Positions 1-9,170 of a stretch of 64,000 bases of DNA are shown piece by piece; positions within the stretch are counted from its first letter, which is position 1; each line of letters starts with the position of its first letter. Under the pieces are notes generated by a model. It was not told the origin of the DNA and made no database searches. It worked only from the letters and a program-made list of their open reading frames with translations. Source of the DNA: Knoellia sp. p5-6-4 (GTDB lineage: Bacteria > Actinomycetota > Actinomycetes > Actinomycetales > Dermatophilaceae); assembly GCF_029222705.1 (NCBI RefSeq), contig NZ_JARGZF010000001.1:926437-990436 (forward strand). The letters are read 5' to 3'. The position numbers and the translations under genes were made by a program.

Positions 1-1757
1 CGCTCGAGCGGCTCGCGCGTGTAGAGCAGCCGGGAGTCCTCGTTCACCGCATCGGACAGCAGGAACTTCAGCTCCCGGTACTTGATGGCGTAGGCCGCCT
101 GGCGCATGAACGACCCGATCTCCACACCGCCGCTGCCGTTGTAGGTGTTGTTCTTCTGGCCCGCCGCGCTGCTGTCCGGGTAGTCGAACTCGCGCGGCCG
201 GGTGCCTTCCGAGGCGCCGACGATGGAGTAGGTCGGCGACTTCTCGCCGAAGTAGATGCGCGGCTCGAACGCGGGGAGCTTGCCGACCGGCGGGATGTTC
301 TGCTGGTAGAAGACCGGCTGCCCGTCCTCACCGCGACGGTTGCCGTAGGCCGCCACGAGCCCGAAGCCGTGGGTGTAGACGGTGTGGTCGTTGATCCAGT
401 TGCGCTGGTTCGCGGGCACGCCGGCCAGGTCGAGCTCGCGCACCGCGATGACGGTGTCCTGCTTCTTGCCGTCGATGGTGTAGCGGTCGACGTCCAGGGA
501 GTCCGGGAAGCCGTAGTAGGACTTCACCGCCTGCAGCTGCTGGAACGTCGGCGACACGACGTTGGGGTCGACCAGCCGGATCCCCGGGATGGTGTCGGCG
601 TCGTCGCGCAGCTGGTTCCGGGTCGCCGTGGTGCCCGCCTCGTAGACCTGCGTCTCCACGCCGTCGAGGCCGTAGGCCGCGCGGGTCGCGGCGATGCTGC
701 GGGCGAGGTAGGGAGCCTCCCGGGTCTTCTCCGACGGCTTGACCCGGAAGTTCTGGATGAGCGCCGGGTAGATGCCGCCCACCACGACCGCCGTGACGGT
801 CAGCAGGGCGACGCCGATGACGGGGAGGCGCCACGAGCGGGTCCAGAGCGAGGCGATGAACAGGCCGGCCGTCATCAGCGCGGCCACGGCCAGGATCGCC
901 TTCGTCGGCATGACCGCGGTCGCGTCGGTGTACCGGATTCCCGTCAGGAGCGGCGACTCCTTCGTCACGAGCGAGTAGCGGTCAACCCAGTAGGTGGCGG
1001 CCCGGACGAGCACCAGTGCCGCGATGAGGACGGCCAGGTGGGTGCGGGCGGCGTGGGTGGTGCGCTCCCCGCGACCCTGCAGCTGCACCCCGCCGTAGAC
1101 GTAGTGGGTGAAGGCGGCCGCGATGAGGGCCATGATCAGCATCATCGTCAGGAAGCCGAGCACGAACCTGAGCCAGGGCAGCGTGAAGACGAAGAACGCG
1201 ATGTCCATGCCGAAGTGCGGGTCCTTCTTCCCGAACGGCACGCTGTTGCGCCACAGGAGGAACGCCTTCCACTGCCCCGCGGCGCCGGTGCCGGCGAGGA
1301 ACCCGAGGATCACCGGGATGCCGATCGTCGCGACACGGCGCAGCGGCTCGATGGCCTCGCGGTACTGGTCGAGGTTCTGCTGCTGCGGCGTGACGGGCGC
1401 GTAGACCGGCCGGGTCCGGTAGCCGACGACCAGGCTCGAGGCGACCAGGCCCGCGGTGAGGATGAACCCCACCGTGAAGAGCAGGACCTTGGTGGTGACC
1501 TCGGTGGTGAAGACGTGGGTGTAGCCGAGGGAGTCGAACCACAGGATGTCGGTCCACAGGCCCGCCGCGAGCGACACCAGGACGGCCAGGGCACCCAGGA
1601 TCGCGACCGTGGGTCCGAGCGGTCCCCGCTTCCTGCGCAGGCCCAGCGGACCACGTCCGCCCGGACGCCCACCGCCGGGGCGGCCCATGCCCGGGGGCGT
1701 GGGCCGACCGCCCTCGTGAGGAGGGCCACCGGCGCCGAACCACTCTGAAGAACTCAC
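1..1757 (-). CDS. UPF0182 family integral membrane protein (C-terminus outside window)
   Basis: The frame runs off the left edge, so only about the first 585 residues are present; the family (Rv3193c in M. tuberculosis) is usually about 950-1000 residues. A Gly/Arg/Pro-rich cytoplasmic start is followed by a hydrophobic segment near residues 51-70 and about six more up to residue 300, then a long soluble region. The visible end reads EPLER, as in the family. Start chosen at GTG 1757 (VSSSEWFGAGG); the in-frame ATG at 1688 would remove 23 residues, and neither has a strong ribosome binding site. Function is unknown. It is divergent from the PPA1309-like gene. Identification rests on recognised family sequence and on synteny with the genes that follow. 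Confidence 0.88.
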   Translation of the reverse strand, partial: MSSSEWFGAGGPPHEGGRPTPPGMGRPGGGRPGGRGPLGLRRKRGPLGPTVAILGALAVLVSLAAGLWTDILWFDSLGYTHVFTTEVTTKVLLFTVGFILTAGLVASSLVVGYRTRPVYAPVTPQQQNLDQYREAIEPLRRVATIGIPVILGFLAGTGAAGQWKAFLLWRNSVPFGKKDPHFGMDIAFFVFTLPWLRFVLGFLTMMLIMALIAAAFTHYVYGGVQLQGRGERTTHAARTHLAVLIAALVLVRAATYWVDRYSLVTKESPLLTGIRYTDATAVMPTKAILAVAALMTAGLFIASLWTRSWRLPVIGVALLTVTAVVVGGIYPALIQNFRVKPSEKTREAPYLARSIAATRAAYGLDGVETQVYEAGTTATRNQLRDDADTIPGIRLVDPNVVSPTFQQLQAVKSYYGFPDSLDVDRYTIDGKKQDTVIAVRELDLAGVPANQRNWINDHTVYTHGFGLVAAYGNRRGEDGQPVFYQQNIPPVGKLPAFEPRIYFGEKSPTYSIVGASEGTRPREFDYPDSSAAGQKNNTYNGSGGVEIGSFMRQAAYAIKYRELKFLLSDAVNEDSRLLYTREPLE

Positions 1758-1907
1758 GACACGCCCGATCTGCCTGGGGCGGACACCCGACGCACCGCCT
1801 CATTCAGTGCCAACTTACCGAGTGCTGCCGGGGTTCCCCACAGGGTCGGCGAATACCGGGTCCGGCCCCTTTGCCGGGTGCGGCTGGGCATGGGGCACCA
1901 TGGCCCC

Positions 1908-2444
1908 GTGACCTCCCAGCCCCAGCCCGTCGCGGACCCGCTGACCATCGCCGCCCTCGACACCGAGCGGCACGTCGCCGCCTCGGGGTGGGACCAGAAC
2001 CCCCGGGTCTTCGCGCTCGTGCCCACCGCGGACCTGCTCGAGCGCGAGCCGCACCTGCGGGCCGGCCTGAGCGGCTCGGACCTCGCCCCCGGCGCCCTGT
2101 CGGCGGTCGAGCAGGAGGACCTGCCCCGCACGTCCTCGCTGGAGTCGCTGCTGGGCCGGATGTCGTGGCCCGAGACGGTGGTGGGCGTCGCCCTCGCCGT
2201 CGAGCGCGTCGTGGTGCCGCCGGAGGCCGAGCGGGACCTGCCCGCCAACCCGGAGCAGGCGATGGAGGCGCTCGCCGGCCACCCCGACCGGCGCGACGTG
2301 CGGCTGCTCGTCGCGGTGACCCGTGACGGGCAGAGCCGCTGCCTGCTGCGCCAGCGCGCCCACGACAGCAACGACCAGGTTGCCATGGGCGAGGACCTCG
2401 CCCCCGGCCTGGTGCACGCGCTCCGGGCGACGCTGCAGGACTGA
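1908..2444 (+). CDS. PPA1309 family protein, function unknown
   Basis: This is a 178-residue soluble protein of a family found across Actinobacteria next to the YlbL-type protease. It has no signal peptide, membrane segment or catalytic motif that I can name; a repeated ER/LPRT-rich middle and a C-terminal ALRATLQD helix are visible. Start chosen at GTG 1908 because the box CACCAT lies exactly 6 nt upstream, the leaderless pattern seen at many genes here; ATG 1890 and GTG 1878 are in-frame alternatives. It converges on the protease gene, with 33 bases between the stop codons, and that gap carries one copy of the GTATGCCG word (2455). Function is not known. Confidence 0.85.
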   Translation: MTSQPQPVADPLTIAALDTERHVAASGWDQNPRVFALVPTADLLEREPHLRAGLSGSDLAPGALSAVEQEDLPRTSSLESLLGRMSWPETVVGVALAVERVVVPPEAERDLPANPEQAMEALAGHPDRRDVRLLVAVTRDGQSRCLLRQRAHDSNDQVAMGEDLAPGLVHALRATLQD

Positions 2445-2477
2445 GCCGCGCCCGCGGCATACCGGCCGGGCCGCGCG

Positions 2478-3599
2478 TCAGCGCGTGCAGGTCGGCAGGG
2501 CGTCCGCCTGCTTCGCGGCGATGTCCTGAACGGCCTTGCGCGCCTCGTCGAACGTCGAGACACGCACGACCCGGAGCCCGTCGGGCACGTGGTCGACGAC
2601 CTCGTCGCAGTTGTCCGCCGGGGCGAGGAACCATTTCGCCCCGCCGTCGCGGGCACCCACCAGCTTCTGCCGGATGCCGCCGATCGGCCCGACGGCGCCG
2701 GAGGAGTCGATCGTCCCGGTGCCGGCGATGTGCTGCCCGCCGGTCAGTGCCCCGGGCGTGAGGGTGTCGTAGATGCCCAGGGCGAACATGGTGCCCGCCG
2801 ACGGACCGCCGACGTCGCCGGCGTGGATCTGCACGTCGACCGGGAAGTCGAACTCGCGCCCGAGGAAGACGCCGATCGTCGCGCGCCCGTCGGAGTCGCG
2901 GGTCGTGGCCTCCACGTCGACCAGGGAGCCGTCCCGGCGCAGCTGCATCGAGACGGTGTCGCCGGGCTCGTGCTTCTGGATCACGGTGCGCACGTCCTCG
3001 GAGCTGCGGATCGGCTGGCCGTCGACGGCGACGATCTGGTCGTCCTTCCTCAGCTGGTCGGCCGACGGGGCGTCGTCCGCGACCTTGGCGATGGTCACCC
3101 GCTCGGTGACCGGCTTGCCGAGCGCCTTGAGGGCCACCGCGATGGCCTCCTGCTGGGAGCCGACCATCTCGGCGGTGTTCTCCTCCTCGACCTGCTTGCT
3201 GGTCAGGCCCTTGGGGAAGATGAGCTCCTCGTCGTAGACGTCGCTGGTCGGGTCGATCGCGGCCCAGAGCACCTCCCAGGCGTTGACCTTGTCACCGGGG
3301 CCGCCGAGCACGCGCACGGTCGTGAAGTCGAGGGTCCCGCTCGTGGGGAAGGTCTCGGCGCCCTTGACCGTGATCAGCGGCTTGTCCTCGATCGTGCCGA
3401 GGGTGTTGGAGATCGGACCCGGCTGCATCACCACGTAGGGCATGCCGACGATCGACAGCACGGCCGCGAGCGCGATGCCGAGGAAGACCCCGGCGAGGGT
3501 GTAGACCGAGCGGCGCGACAGCCGGTAGGGGTCGGGACCGTCGAGCGCCGGCGCAGGCGGCCCGGACGACGGGGGCGGAGGGCTCGGCATCCGGGTCAC
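2478..3599 (-). CDS. PDZ domain-containing Lon-like (S16) membrane protease, YlbL family
   Basis: A 373-residue protein with one N-terminal membrane anchor (about residues 32-54), a PDZ domain (about 160-230) and a C-terminal Lon-type S16 peptidase domain. The Ser-Lys dyad is visible: Ser267 in GGPSAG and Lys312 in GGIRQK. YlbL/Rv3194c-type proteins lack the AAA domain of Lon and are thought to cleave membrane or extracytoplasmic substrates. Start GTG 3599 overlaps the moaE stop by 4 nt (GTGA), suggesting translational coupling; ATG 3590 is possible. The order SDR, moaE, protease with 4-nt overlaps indicates one transcript starting near 5208. Confidence 0.93.
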   Translation of the reverse strand: MTRMPSPPPPSSGPPAPALDGPDPYRLSRRSVYTLAGVFLGIALAAVLSIVGMPYVVMQPGPISNTLGTIEDKPLITVKGAETFPTSGTLDFTTVRVLGGPGDKVNAWEVLWAAIDPTSDVYDEELIFPKGLTSKQVEEENTAEMVGSQQEAIAVALKALGKPVTERVTIAKVADDAPSADQLRKDDQIVAVDGQPIRSSEDVRTVIQKHEPGDTVSMQLRRDGSLVDVEATTRDSDGRATIGVFLGREFDFPVDVQIHAGDVGGPSAGTMFALGIYDTLTPGALTGGQHIAGTGTIDSSGAVGPIGGIRQKLVGARDGGAKWFLAPADNCDEVVDHVPDGLRVVRVSTFDEARKAVQDIAAKQADALPTCTR

Positions 3600-4078
3600 G
3601 GGAGGCCGACCCACTCGTCGGAGCCGTCGGCGAAGCGCTGGTGCTTCCAGATCGGCACGGTCGACTTGAGGGTGTCGATGAGGTCGCGGCACGCGGTGAA
3701 CGCCTCGCCCCGGTGCGGGGCGGCCACGGCGACCACGACAGCGGTGTCGCCCACCTCGAGGTGGCCCGTGCGGTGCACGGCTGCCAGGCGCCCGATGCCG
3801 TGCCGGCCACCGACCTCCTCGCACACCCGCCGCAGGGTCTCGACGGCGCTCGGGTGCGCGGAGTAGTCCAGCGCCGCGACGTCACTGCCGTGGTCGTGGT
3901 CGCGCACCACGCCGACGAAGAGCGCGATGCCGCCGCACTCGGGGTGCCTCACCGCCGCGAGCACCTCGTCCACCGACAGCGGCTCCTCGCGCACGTCGCA
4001 CAGCACCACCGTGGTGGGGGGTTCTGCCGCAGCGGCGTCCTCGCCGCTCGTGGCACCCTCGCCGGTCAGCCTGGTCAC
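3596..4078 (-). CDS. moaE: molybdopterin synthase catalytic subunit MoaE
   Basis: MoaE inserts sulfur from MoaD thiocarboxylate into precursor Z (cPMP) to make molybdopterin. The 160-residue length is normal for the family. Family signatures are visible: an HRTGHLEVGD stretch near residue 104, AAPHRGEAF, and the C-terminal KSTVPIWKHQ with the conserved lysines. Start GTG 4078 overlaps the upstream SDR stop by 4 nt, and its own stop overlaps the protease start by 4 nt. No moaD or other moa gene is in the window; the MoeZ sulfurtransferase that could load MoaD is at 27355. In M. tuberculosis moaE copies lie elsewhere, so this insertion beside the protease is lineage-specific. Confidence 0.93.
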   Translation of the reverse strand: MTRLTGEGATSGEDAAAAEPPTTVVLCDVREEPLSVDEVLAAVRHPECGGIALFVGVVRDHDHGSDVAALDYSAHPSAVETLRRVCEEVGGRHGIGRLAAVHRTGHLEVGDTAVVVAVAAPHRGEAFTACRDLIDTLKSTVPIWKHQRFADGSDEWVGLP

Positions 4079-5208
4079 GATCCACCTCCCCTGCGGCGCC
4101 TGCGCCGCATGATCGCCGCCGTGCCCACCATGGCCACTGCGGCGCTGGCGGCGCCGAGCGCCGCGTCCTTGCGGTCGAGCCGTCGGGCGGCCACCGCGTG
4201 CGATCCCCGGATCCCGTCGAGCAGGACGCCGAGACATGTTGCATTGTCGTATGCCGGTTCCCAGCCGTGTGCGCGCAGGGTCCCGGAGGACACCACCCAC
4301 GGGTGGAGCACGAAGGCCAGGTCACTGGCCGGGGTCGGCAACACCCCAACGCGGTGGAGCCGGTCCGCGGTTCCCTGGGCGACGGCGAGGCTCAGCTCGA
4401 CCCGCCGCATGCCCGTGAGGCGCTCCACCTCGTCCTGGGTCAGCCAACCCTCGCTGCCCACCGTCAGGGCGGGGCCGAGACCGTGGCTGGCGACCACGGC
4501 AACCGCCGACCCGAGGTCGTCGACGTGGCAGAACTGCCACACCGGCTCGGCTCCCTTGACGGCGAGCAGCCGCGGGGCCTCGAAGTGACGCGTGATGACC
4601 GTGTCGACGCCGTCGCCGACCAGGGCGGCCGGCCGCAGCACCGTGATCCGCAGCCCCGGGTGGACCTCACGCGCCACCGCCACCAGCTGCTCGACGTCCA
4701 TCAGGTCGCCGACCTGGCCCCCGTCGGTCACCGCCCTCAGCGGCGCGTCGTCGTCGAGGGGCACGGGGTTGTCCGGTCGCGCACCGAAGACCTTCGCGCT
4801 GGTGACGACGACCAGGTGGCCCACGCCGGCCGCCGCCGCAGCGGTGATGACCGTCTGCGCCCGCCGCAGGCTGCGGTCCCGGCGGACGGCCCGCCCCTCC
4901 TCGAGCTCACGGGCGAGGTCGTCGCGCGCCGCCACGTAGACCGCGGTGTCGACGTCGTGCAGGGCTGCGGCCAGGGACGGGTCGCCCGGGTCGCCCGCGC
5001 GCCACTCGGTGCCGCCCACCTCGGGAGGCTCGGGGCTGACCGCCACCACCGACGCGATCCGGGCGCCGCCGCGCTCGCCTGCACCGCCACGGGCCGCCGC
5101 CCCCACGAGCTCGCGCAGCACGGCACGGCCGACGGGCCCCGGCGCGCCGACCACGGCGACGGTGACGGCGCTACGCCGGGAGCGAACCGCGCCCCGGGGG
5201 GAACTCAC
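4075..5208 (-). CDS. NAD(P)-binding SDR / NAD-dependent epimerase-like protein
   Basis: A 377-residue atypical extended short-chain dehydrogenase. The Rossmann start VAVVGAPGPVGRAVL (about residue 20) carries the glycine-rich nucleotide loop, followed by VVVTSAKVFG and LRITVLRPAALVG strands typical of the family. The catalytic YxxxK is not evident, so the protein may bind nucleotide without classical oxidoreductase activity. A C-terminal hydrophobic stretch ending in a run of arginines suggests membrane attachment. Start GTG 5208 has a GGAGG five bases upstream; GTG 5220 is an alternative. It heads a leftward operon with moaE and the S16 protease. Substrate unknown. Confidence 0.85.
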   Translation of the reverse strand: MSSPRGAVRSRRSAVTVAVVGAPGPVGRAVLRELVGAAARGGAGERGGARIASVVAVSPEPPEVGGTEWRAGDPGDPSLAAALHDVDTAVYVAARDDLARELEEGRAVRRDRSLRRAQTVITAAAAAGVGHLVVVTSAKVFGARPDNPVPLDDDAPLRAVTDGGQVGDLMDVEQLVAVAREVHPGLRITVLRPAALVGDGVDTVITRHFEAPRLLAVKGAEPVWQFCHVDDLGSAVAVVASHGLGPALTVGSEGWLTQDEVERLTGMRRVELSLAVAQGTADRLHRVGVLPTPASDLAFVLHPWVVSSGTLRAHGWEPAYDNATCLGVLLDGIRGSHAVAARRLDRKDAALGAASAAVAMVGTAAIMRRRRRRGGGS

Positions 5209-5225
5209 TGTGGCCTCCACGTGGT

Positions 5226-5240
5226 TGTCTAGTGGAGACA
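5226..5240. promoter_or_regulatory. inverted repeat TGTCT-N5-AGACA in divergent promoter region
   Basis: A perfect 5-bp inverted repeat with a 5-bp spacer sits between the divergent SDR gene (start 5208) and the DUF2342 gene (start 5270), where a dimeric regulator could control both. It is short and could be chance. The right half is followed by GACAC, which resembles a WhiA half-site, but one short match is weak evidence. Confidence 0.3.
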
Positions 5241-5269
5241 CATCCTCGCAGCAGGCCACAGGAGCCGTC

Positions 5270-6919
5270 GTGCCAGACCAGCCCATCCCCCCCGGACCTT
5301 CCGATCCCGATGACGAGCAGCGGGACCAGCGGGGTGACGACAGGGAGCAGCCCGACCAGCCCGACGCGGGCGACCAGGGCGGCGGCAGGCCGCGCTTCGA
5401 GCCGCTGCGCCCCAGCTCGCCCGGCCAGTCCGGCACGCCCGGCCCGTCGCGCCCCGCCGGCTTCGGAGCCGGAGCCGGAGCGGCTCCGGGCGAGGGCACC
5501 GGCGGCTCCGGCTCAGGACTCCCGCCGGAGATCGAGGCGATGATCTCCGGCCTCACCGGAGGTCAGGGCCTCGACCCGGAGATGGCCCGGATGCTGCAGG
5601 GCATGGGCATCGAGAACATCGACCCCGCCATGCTCCAGATGATGACCGCGCAGGTGCAGGCGATGTTCTCCGGCTCGAGCGACGAGCCCTTCAACCTCGC
5701 CATGGCCACCGACGCCGCTCGCAAGGCCGTGGCCGCCGCCGGTGACCCGTCGGTCTCCGCCTCGGAGGCGGCCAAGGTCGCCCAGGCGGCCTCGGTGGCC
5801 GGCCTGTGGCTCGACCAGGTGACCGACTTCGGCCCGCCCGGGATCAGCACCCACGCGTGGAGCCGGTCGGAGTGGGTCGAGGCGACCATGCCCACCTGGC
5901 GCAGCCTGGTCGAGCCCGTCGCCGAGGGCGTCGGCCGCGCGATCAGCACCGCCATGCGCGGCCAGCTCGAGCAGCTCGGCGAGGGCGCCCTGCCCGAGGG
6001 CGTGCTCCCTGCCGGCATGGACCCCAAGGCGCTGCTCGGGCAGATGGAGCCGATGCTCGCCCGGATGAGCGGCTCGATGTTCGGCCTCCAGGTCGGCCAG
6101 GCCGTGGGGGCGCTCGCCCAGGAGATCGTCAGCGGCACCGAGGTCGGGCTGCCCCTGGTCAGCGACCAGGCCGTGGCCCTGCTGCCGGACAACGTCGCGG
6201 CGTTCGCGGAGGGCCTCGAGGTCGACCTCGACCAGGTCCGGCTCTACCTCGCCGTGCGCGAGGCCGCCCGGGTGCGGCTGTTCGCCGACGTGCCCTGGCT
6301 CGGGCCCCAGCTGCTCGCCGCGGTACGCGACTACGCCCGCGACATCACCATCGACACCGAGCGGATCGAGGCCGGCCTCCAGCAGGTCGACCCCACCAAC
6401 GCCGAGGCCCTGCAGGCCGCGCTGCAGGACCAGCTCTTCCGCCCCGATCCCAGCCCGGCCCAGAAGGCCGCCCTCGGCCGGCTCGAGACCTACCTCGCGC
6501 TCGTCGAGGGCTGGGTCGACGTCGTCACCGAGCGCGCCACCCGCGACCACCTGCCGCAGACCGCGGCCCTCGGGGAGGCGGTGCGCCGCCGCCGCGCCAC
6601 CGGTGGGCCGGCGGAGAAGGTGTTCAGCGGCCTGGTCGGCCTCGAGCTGCGCCCGCGACGCCTGCGCGACGCGGCCAACCTCTTCGCAGCGGTGGAGGCC
6701 AAGCACGGTGCCGCCGCCCGCGACGCCGCGTGGGGCCACCCCGACGTGGCGCCGACCGCAGCCGACCTCGACGACCCGCTCGGCTACGTAGAGCGCGTCG
6801 GGTCCCCCACCGGCAGCGACCTCGACGCCGCCCTGGACGAGCTGCTGCGCGAGGACGGGACGGGCGGCGCTGGCGGGGGCGGCGCTGGCGGGGGCGGCAC
6901 CGGCGGGGACGGCCGGTGA
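5270..6919 (+). CDS. DUF2342 / zinc-dependent metalloprotease-like protein
   Basis: A 549-residue protein matching the actinobacterial DUF2342 family (Rv3195 position in M. tuberculosis). The first 85 residues are a Pro/Gly/Asp-rich disordered leader, then PPEIEAMISGL begins the conserved part. The place where relatives have a metal-site helix reads AVREAARVRLF, so the HExxH-like histidines are missing; metal binding and protease activity are therefore doubtful. The C-terminus ends in a Gly-rich tail. Start GTG 5270 has CAGGAG 7 bases upstream. Its stop overlaps the next start by 4 nt (GTGA), coupling it to the Nudix gene. Confidence 0.88.
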   Translation: MPDQPIPPGPSDPDDEQRDQRGDDREQPDQPDAGDQGGGRPRFEPLRPSSPGQSGTPGPSRPAGFGAGAGAAPGEGTGGSGSGLPPEIEAMISGLTGGQGLDPEMARMLQGMGIENIDPAMLQMMTAQVQAMFSGSSDEPFNLAMATDAARKAVAAAGDPSVSASEAAKVAQAASVAGLWLDQVTDFGPPGISTHAWSRSEWVEATMPTWRSLVEPVAEGVGRAISTAMRGQLEQLGEGALPEGVLPAGMDPKALLGQMEPMLARMSGSMFGLQVGQAVGALAQEIVSGTEVGLPLVSDQAVALLPDNVAAFAEGLEVDLDQVRLYLAVREAARVRLFADVPWLGPQLLAAVRDYARDITIDTERIEAGLQQVDPTNAEALQAALQDQLFRPDPSPAQKAALGRLETYLALVEGWVDVVTERATRDHLPQTAALGEAVRRRRATGGPAEKVFSGLVGLELRPRRLRDAANLFAAVEAKHGAAARDAAWGHPDVAPTAADLDDPLGYVERVGSPTGSDLDAALDELLREDGTGGAGGGGAGGGGTGGDGR

Positions 6920-7497
6920 CGGCAGCCTCGACGGGTGCCCCCACGGCATACCTCGCGCTGCGCGAGGACGCGCGCGCCGTGCTGCGCTCGTGGGACGCCC
7001 CGGACCCCCAGCAGGACGCGCTGCGCGTCGAGCTGCTCGAGCACCTCGACGCGCACGAGGACGCCATGTGGAAGCAGGGGCCGCCCGCCCACCTGACTGC
7101 GAGCGCCCTGGTGCTCAACCCCAGCCTCGACAAGGTGCTGCTCACCCTGCACGCCAAGGCGGGCCTGTGGCTGCAGTTCGGCGGCCACTTCGAGCCGCAG
7201 GACACCTCGGTGCTGGCAGCCGCCACGCGTGAGGCACGCGAGGAGTCCGGGATCACCGCCCTGGAGCTGGTCCCGGCGCTGGTGCACGTCGACCGGCACC
7301 GCCTCATCGCCTCGGGTTTCGGGCGCTGCCGCGAGCACCTCGACCTGCGGTACGCCGGCGTCGCCACCGACGAGGCCGGGTTCGCGGTCAGCGAGGAGTC
7401 GCTCGACGTGCGCTGGTGGGGCGTGGACGACCTGCCCGCAGACAGTGGCGAGGAGATCCTGCCCCTGGCGCGAGCGGCGCGCCGGCTACTCGGCTGA
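6916..7497 (+). CDS. NUDIX hydrolase
   Basis: A 193-residue Nudix-fold protein. The Nudix box is at about residues 92-116: GGHFEPQDTS followed by REAREESGI, which keeps the REUXEEXGU catalytic part while the first box glutamate is replaced. The family hydrolyses nucleoside diphosphates linked to another group; the substrate here cannot be told. Start GTG 6916 overlaps the DUF2342 stop by 4 nt. Its 3' end overlaps the convergent SprT-like gene by 12 bases. The sequence ACGGCATACC at 6943 is a copy of the GTATGCCG word encoding Thr-Ala-Tyr. Confidence 0.93.
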   Translation: MTAASTGAPTAYLALREDARAVLRSWDAPDPQQDALRVELLEHLDAHEDAMWKQGPPAHLTASALVLNPSLDKVLLTLHAKAGLWLQFGGHFEPQDTSVLAAATREAREESGITALELVPALVHVDRHRLIASGFGRCREHLDLRYAGVATDEAGFAVSEESLDVRWWGVDDLPADSGEEILPLARAARRLLG

Positions 7498-8085
7498 GCC
7501 CGGCGCCGGGTCGACCGCGAGCGCGGCGACGCCGTCCTGCTCCCTGGCCTCCTCGGGCTCCCCGCCGGAGCCGGCCTGGGCCAGGTCGAGCTGGGCCGCG
7601 GCAGCGACGCCCTCGAGGTAGCCCCGGGCCCGCTCGGTGCGGGGGAAGCCGCCGACGAGCGACCAGAAGTCCTTGCCGTGCCCGGGCACGATCAGGTGGG
7701 CGAGCTCGTGCAGCACGACGTAGTCGAGCACGTAGCCCGGCATGCCGCGTACCCGCGTGGAGATGCGGATGCTGCCGTCGGCCGGGGTGCACGACCCCCA
7801 CCGGGACTGCTGGTTGTCGACCCACCGGATGCTGGCCGGCTTGGCGAGCCCGCCGAGGTGTCGCCGGGAGAGCTCCTCGGCGCGGGCGGTCAGCTCCGCG
7901 TCGCTGGGGCTGCGACGGCGGTCACCGGCGTCGAGCCGGTGGACCATCGTCGACACCCACTGGCGCTCCTCAGCCTTGGTGAAGCGGGCCGGGATCAGCA
8001 CGACGGTGCGCCCGTCCTCGCGGTAGGCGCTCACCGTGCGACGGCGCCGGCGACTGCGCCGGACCTCGACCTCGGGCGTGTCCAC
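7486..8085 (-). CDS. YgjP/SprT-like zinc metallopeptidase (DUF45, M48-like)
   Basis: A 199-residue protein with the zinc motif HELAHLIVPGHGKDFW (about residues 125-140): HExxH plus a downstream histidine, as in the YgjP/WSS1-like families. The RWGSC stretch just before it is also a family signature. Members are thought to cleave nucleic-acid-bound proteins, but no substrate is established for this one. Start GTG 8085 lies 6 nt behind a TATGTT box and is the first codon after a plausible leaderless promoter; an arginine-rich segment follows. Convergent with the Nudix gene. Confidence 0.9.
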   Translation of the reverse strand: MDTPEVEVRRSRRRRRTVSAYREDGRTVVLIPARFTKAEERQWVSTMVHRLDAGDRRRSPSDAELTARAEELSRRHLGGLAKPASIRWVDNQQSRWGSCTPADGSIRISTRVRGMPGYVLDYVVLHELAHLIVPGHGKDFWSLVGGFPRTERARGYLEGVAAAAQLDLAQAGSGGEPEEAREQDGVAALAVDPAPGSAE

Positions 8086-8202
8086 TCCCCGAACATAGGC
8101 CACCGATGCCTGCTGACCCAGGTTTTTGCGGCCAACCCCACACCGGGTCGGGGTATCTGCGCGGGTCATGATGCTCGCGAATACCCCGAACGGGGAAGCA
8201 GG

Positions 8203-9036
8203 TCAGCGGCCGTGGAAGACCGGCGCACGCTTCTGCGCGGCGGCCGCGATGCCCTCGTGCAGGTCCTCGCTCGCCAGCGTGACGGCTTGCGCGAGGGCCT
8301 CCCACTCCAGCGCCCGCTCGAAGGTGGCGTGGCCGCCGTCGCGCACCGCCTGCAGCGTCAGCCGGGTCGCGATCGGGGCAGCGGCCGCGATCCGGTCGGC
8401 CGCCTCGAGGGCGTGGCCGAGCACCTCCTCGGCCGGCGCCGCCAGCGAGACCAGCCCCAGGCCGACGGCCTCCTGACCTGTGACGATGCGCCCGGTGAGC
8501 AGCAGGTCGCGGGCCACGGCGTGACCGGCGACGTCGGGCAGCGACCAGGTCGTCGCCATTCCGGGGTGCAGCCCCAGCGAGGTGAACGGCACCCCCAGCC
8601 GGGCGTCAGCGGCGGCATACCGGATGTCCATGGCGAGGGCGAGCGCGAAGCCGGCCCCGATGGCGTGGCCGTTGAGGGCGGCGATGGTCGGCACCTCGAG
8701 CTGCTTGACCGTCAGCCATGAGCGGTAGAAGGCCAGCATGCGCTCGCGCAGGTCGACGACGGGGGCGTCGGGCTCGGAGACGATCCACGACAGGTCGCCG
8801 CCGGCGTTGAACGCCGAGCCCTCGCCGGTCACCACCACGGCCGCCAGCTCGGGGTCCTCGCGGAGCAGCCCCATGAGCCGCACCCACGACCGGGTCATCG
8901 CCGTGCTCATCGAGTTGCGGCGCTCGGGCAGGTCGAAGGTGACGACGGCGATCCGCCGGCCGGAGGCCTCGCGCGCCTCCACCCGCAGGTCCTCGAAGGG
9001 GCTGGTCCACCACTGCGCCGGCGATTCGGGGGTCAT
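8203..9036 (-). CDS. enoyl-CoA hydratase/isomerase family protein
   Basis: A 277-residue crotonase-fold protein. The oxyanion-hole strands are visible: GSAFNAGGDLSW near residue 75 and NGHAIGAGFALALAMD near residue 121. Members hydrate or isomerise acyl-CoA thioesters in fatty acid or aromatic catabolism. The usual active-site glutamates near residues 140-160 are not obvious, so the exact reaction is open. Start ATG 9036 is preceded by TAGGCT 7 nt upstream, a leaderless arrangement. It stands alone between the SprT-like gene and the zinc-ribbon gene. Confidence 0.92.
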   Translation of the reverse strand: MTPESPAQWWTSPFEDLRVEAREASGRRIAVVTFDLPERRNSMSTAMTRSWVRLMGLLREDPELAAVVVTGEGSAFNAGGDLSWIVSEPDAPVVDLRERMLAFYRSWLTVKQLEVPTIAALNGHAIGAGFALALAMDIRYAAADARLGVPFTSLGLHPGMATTWSLPDVAGHAVARDLLLTGRIVTGQEAVGLGLVSLAAPAEEVLGHALEAADRIAAAAPIATRLTLQAVRDGGHATFERALEWEALAQAVTLASEDLHEGIAAAAQKRAPVFHGR

Positions 9037-9170
9037 GGGCGAGAGCCTAGGGGGGTCCCGCTGAGCACGGCCGACACGCCCCGCTGCGCGATTTTGTGCT
9101 CAGCATGGTCTACGGTTGCCGAAGTCCAGCACCGCAACCGTGCGGTGATATCGACAAGGAGACAGACGCG

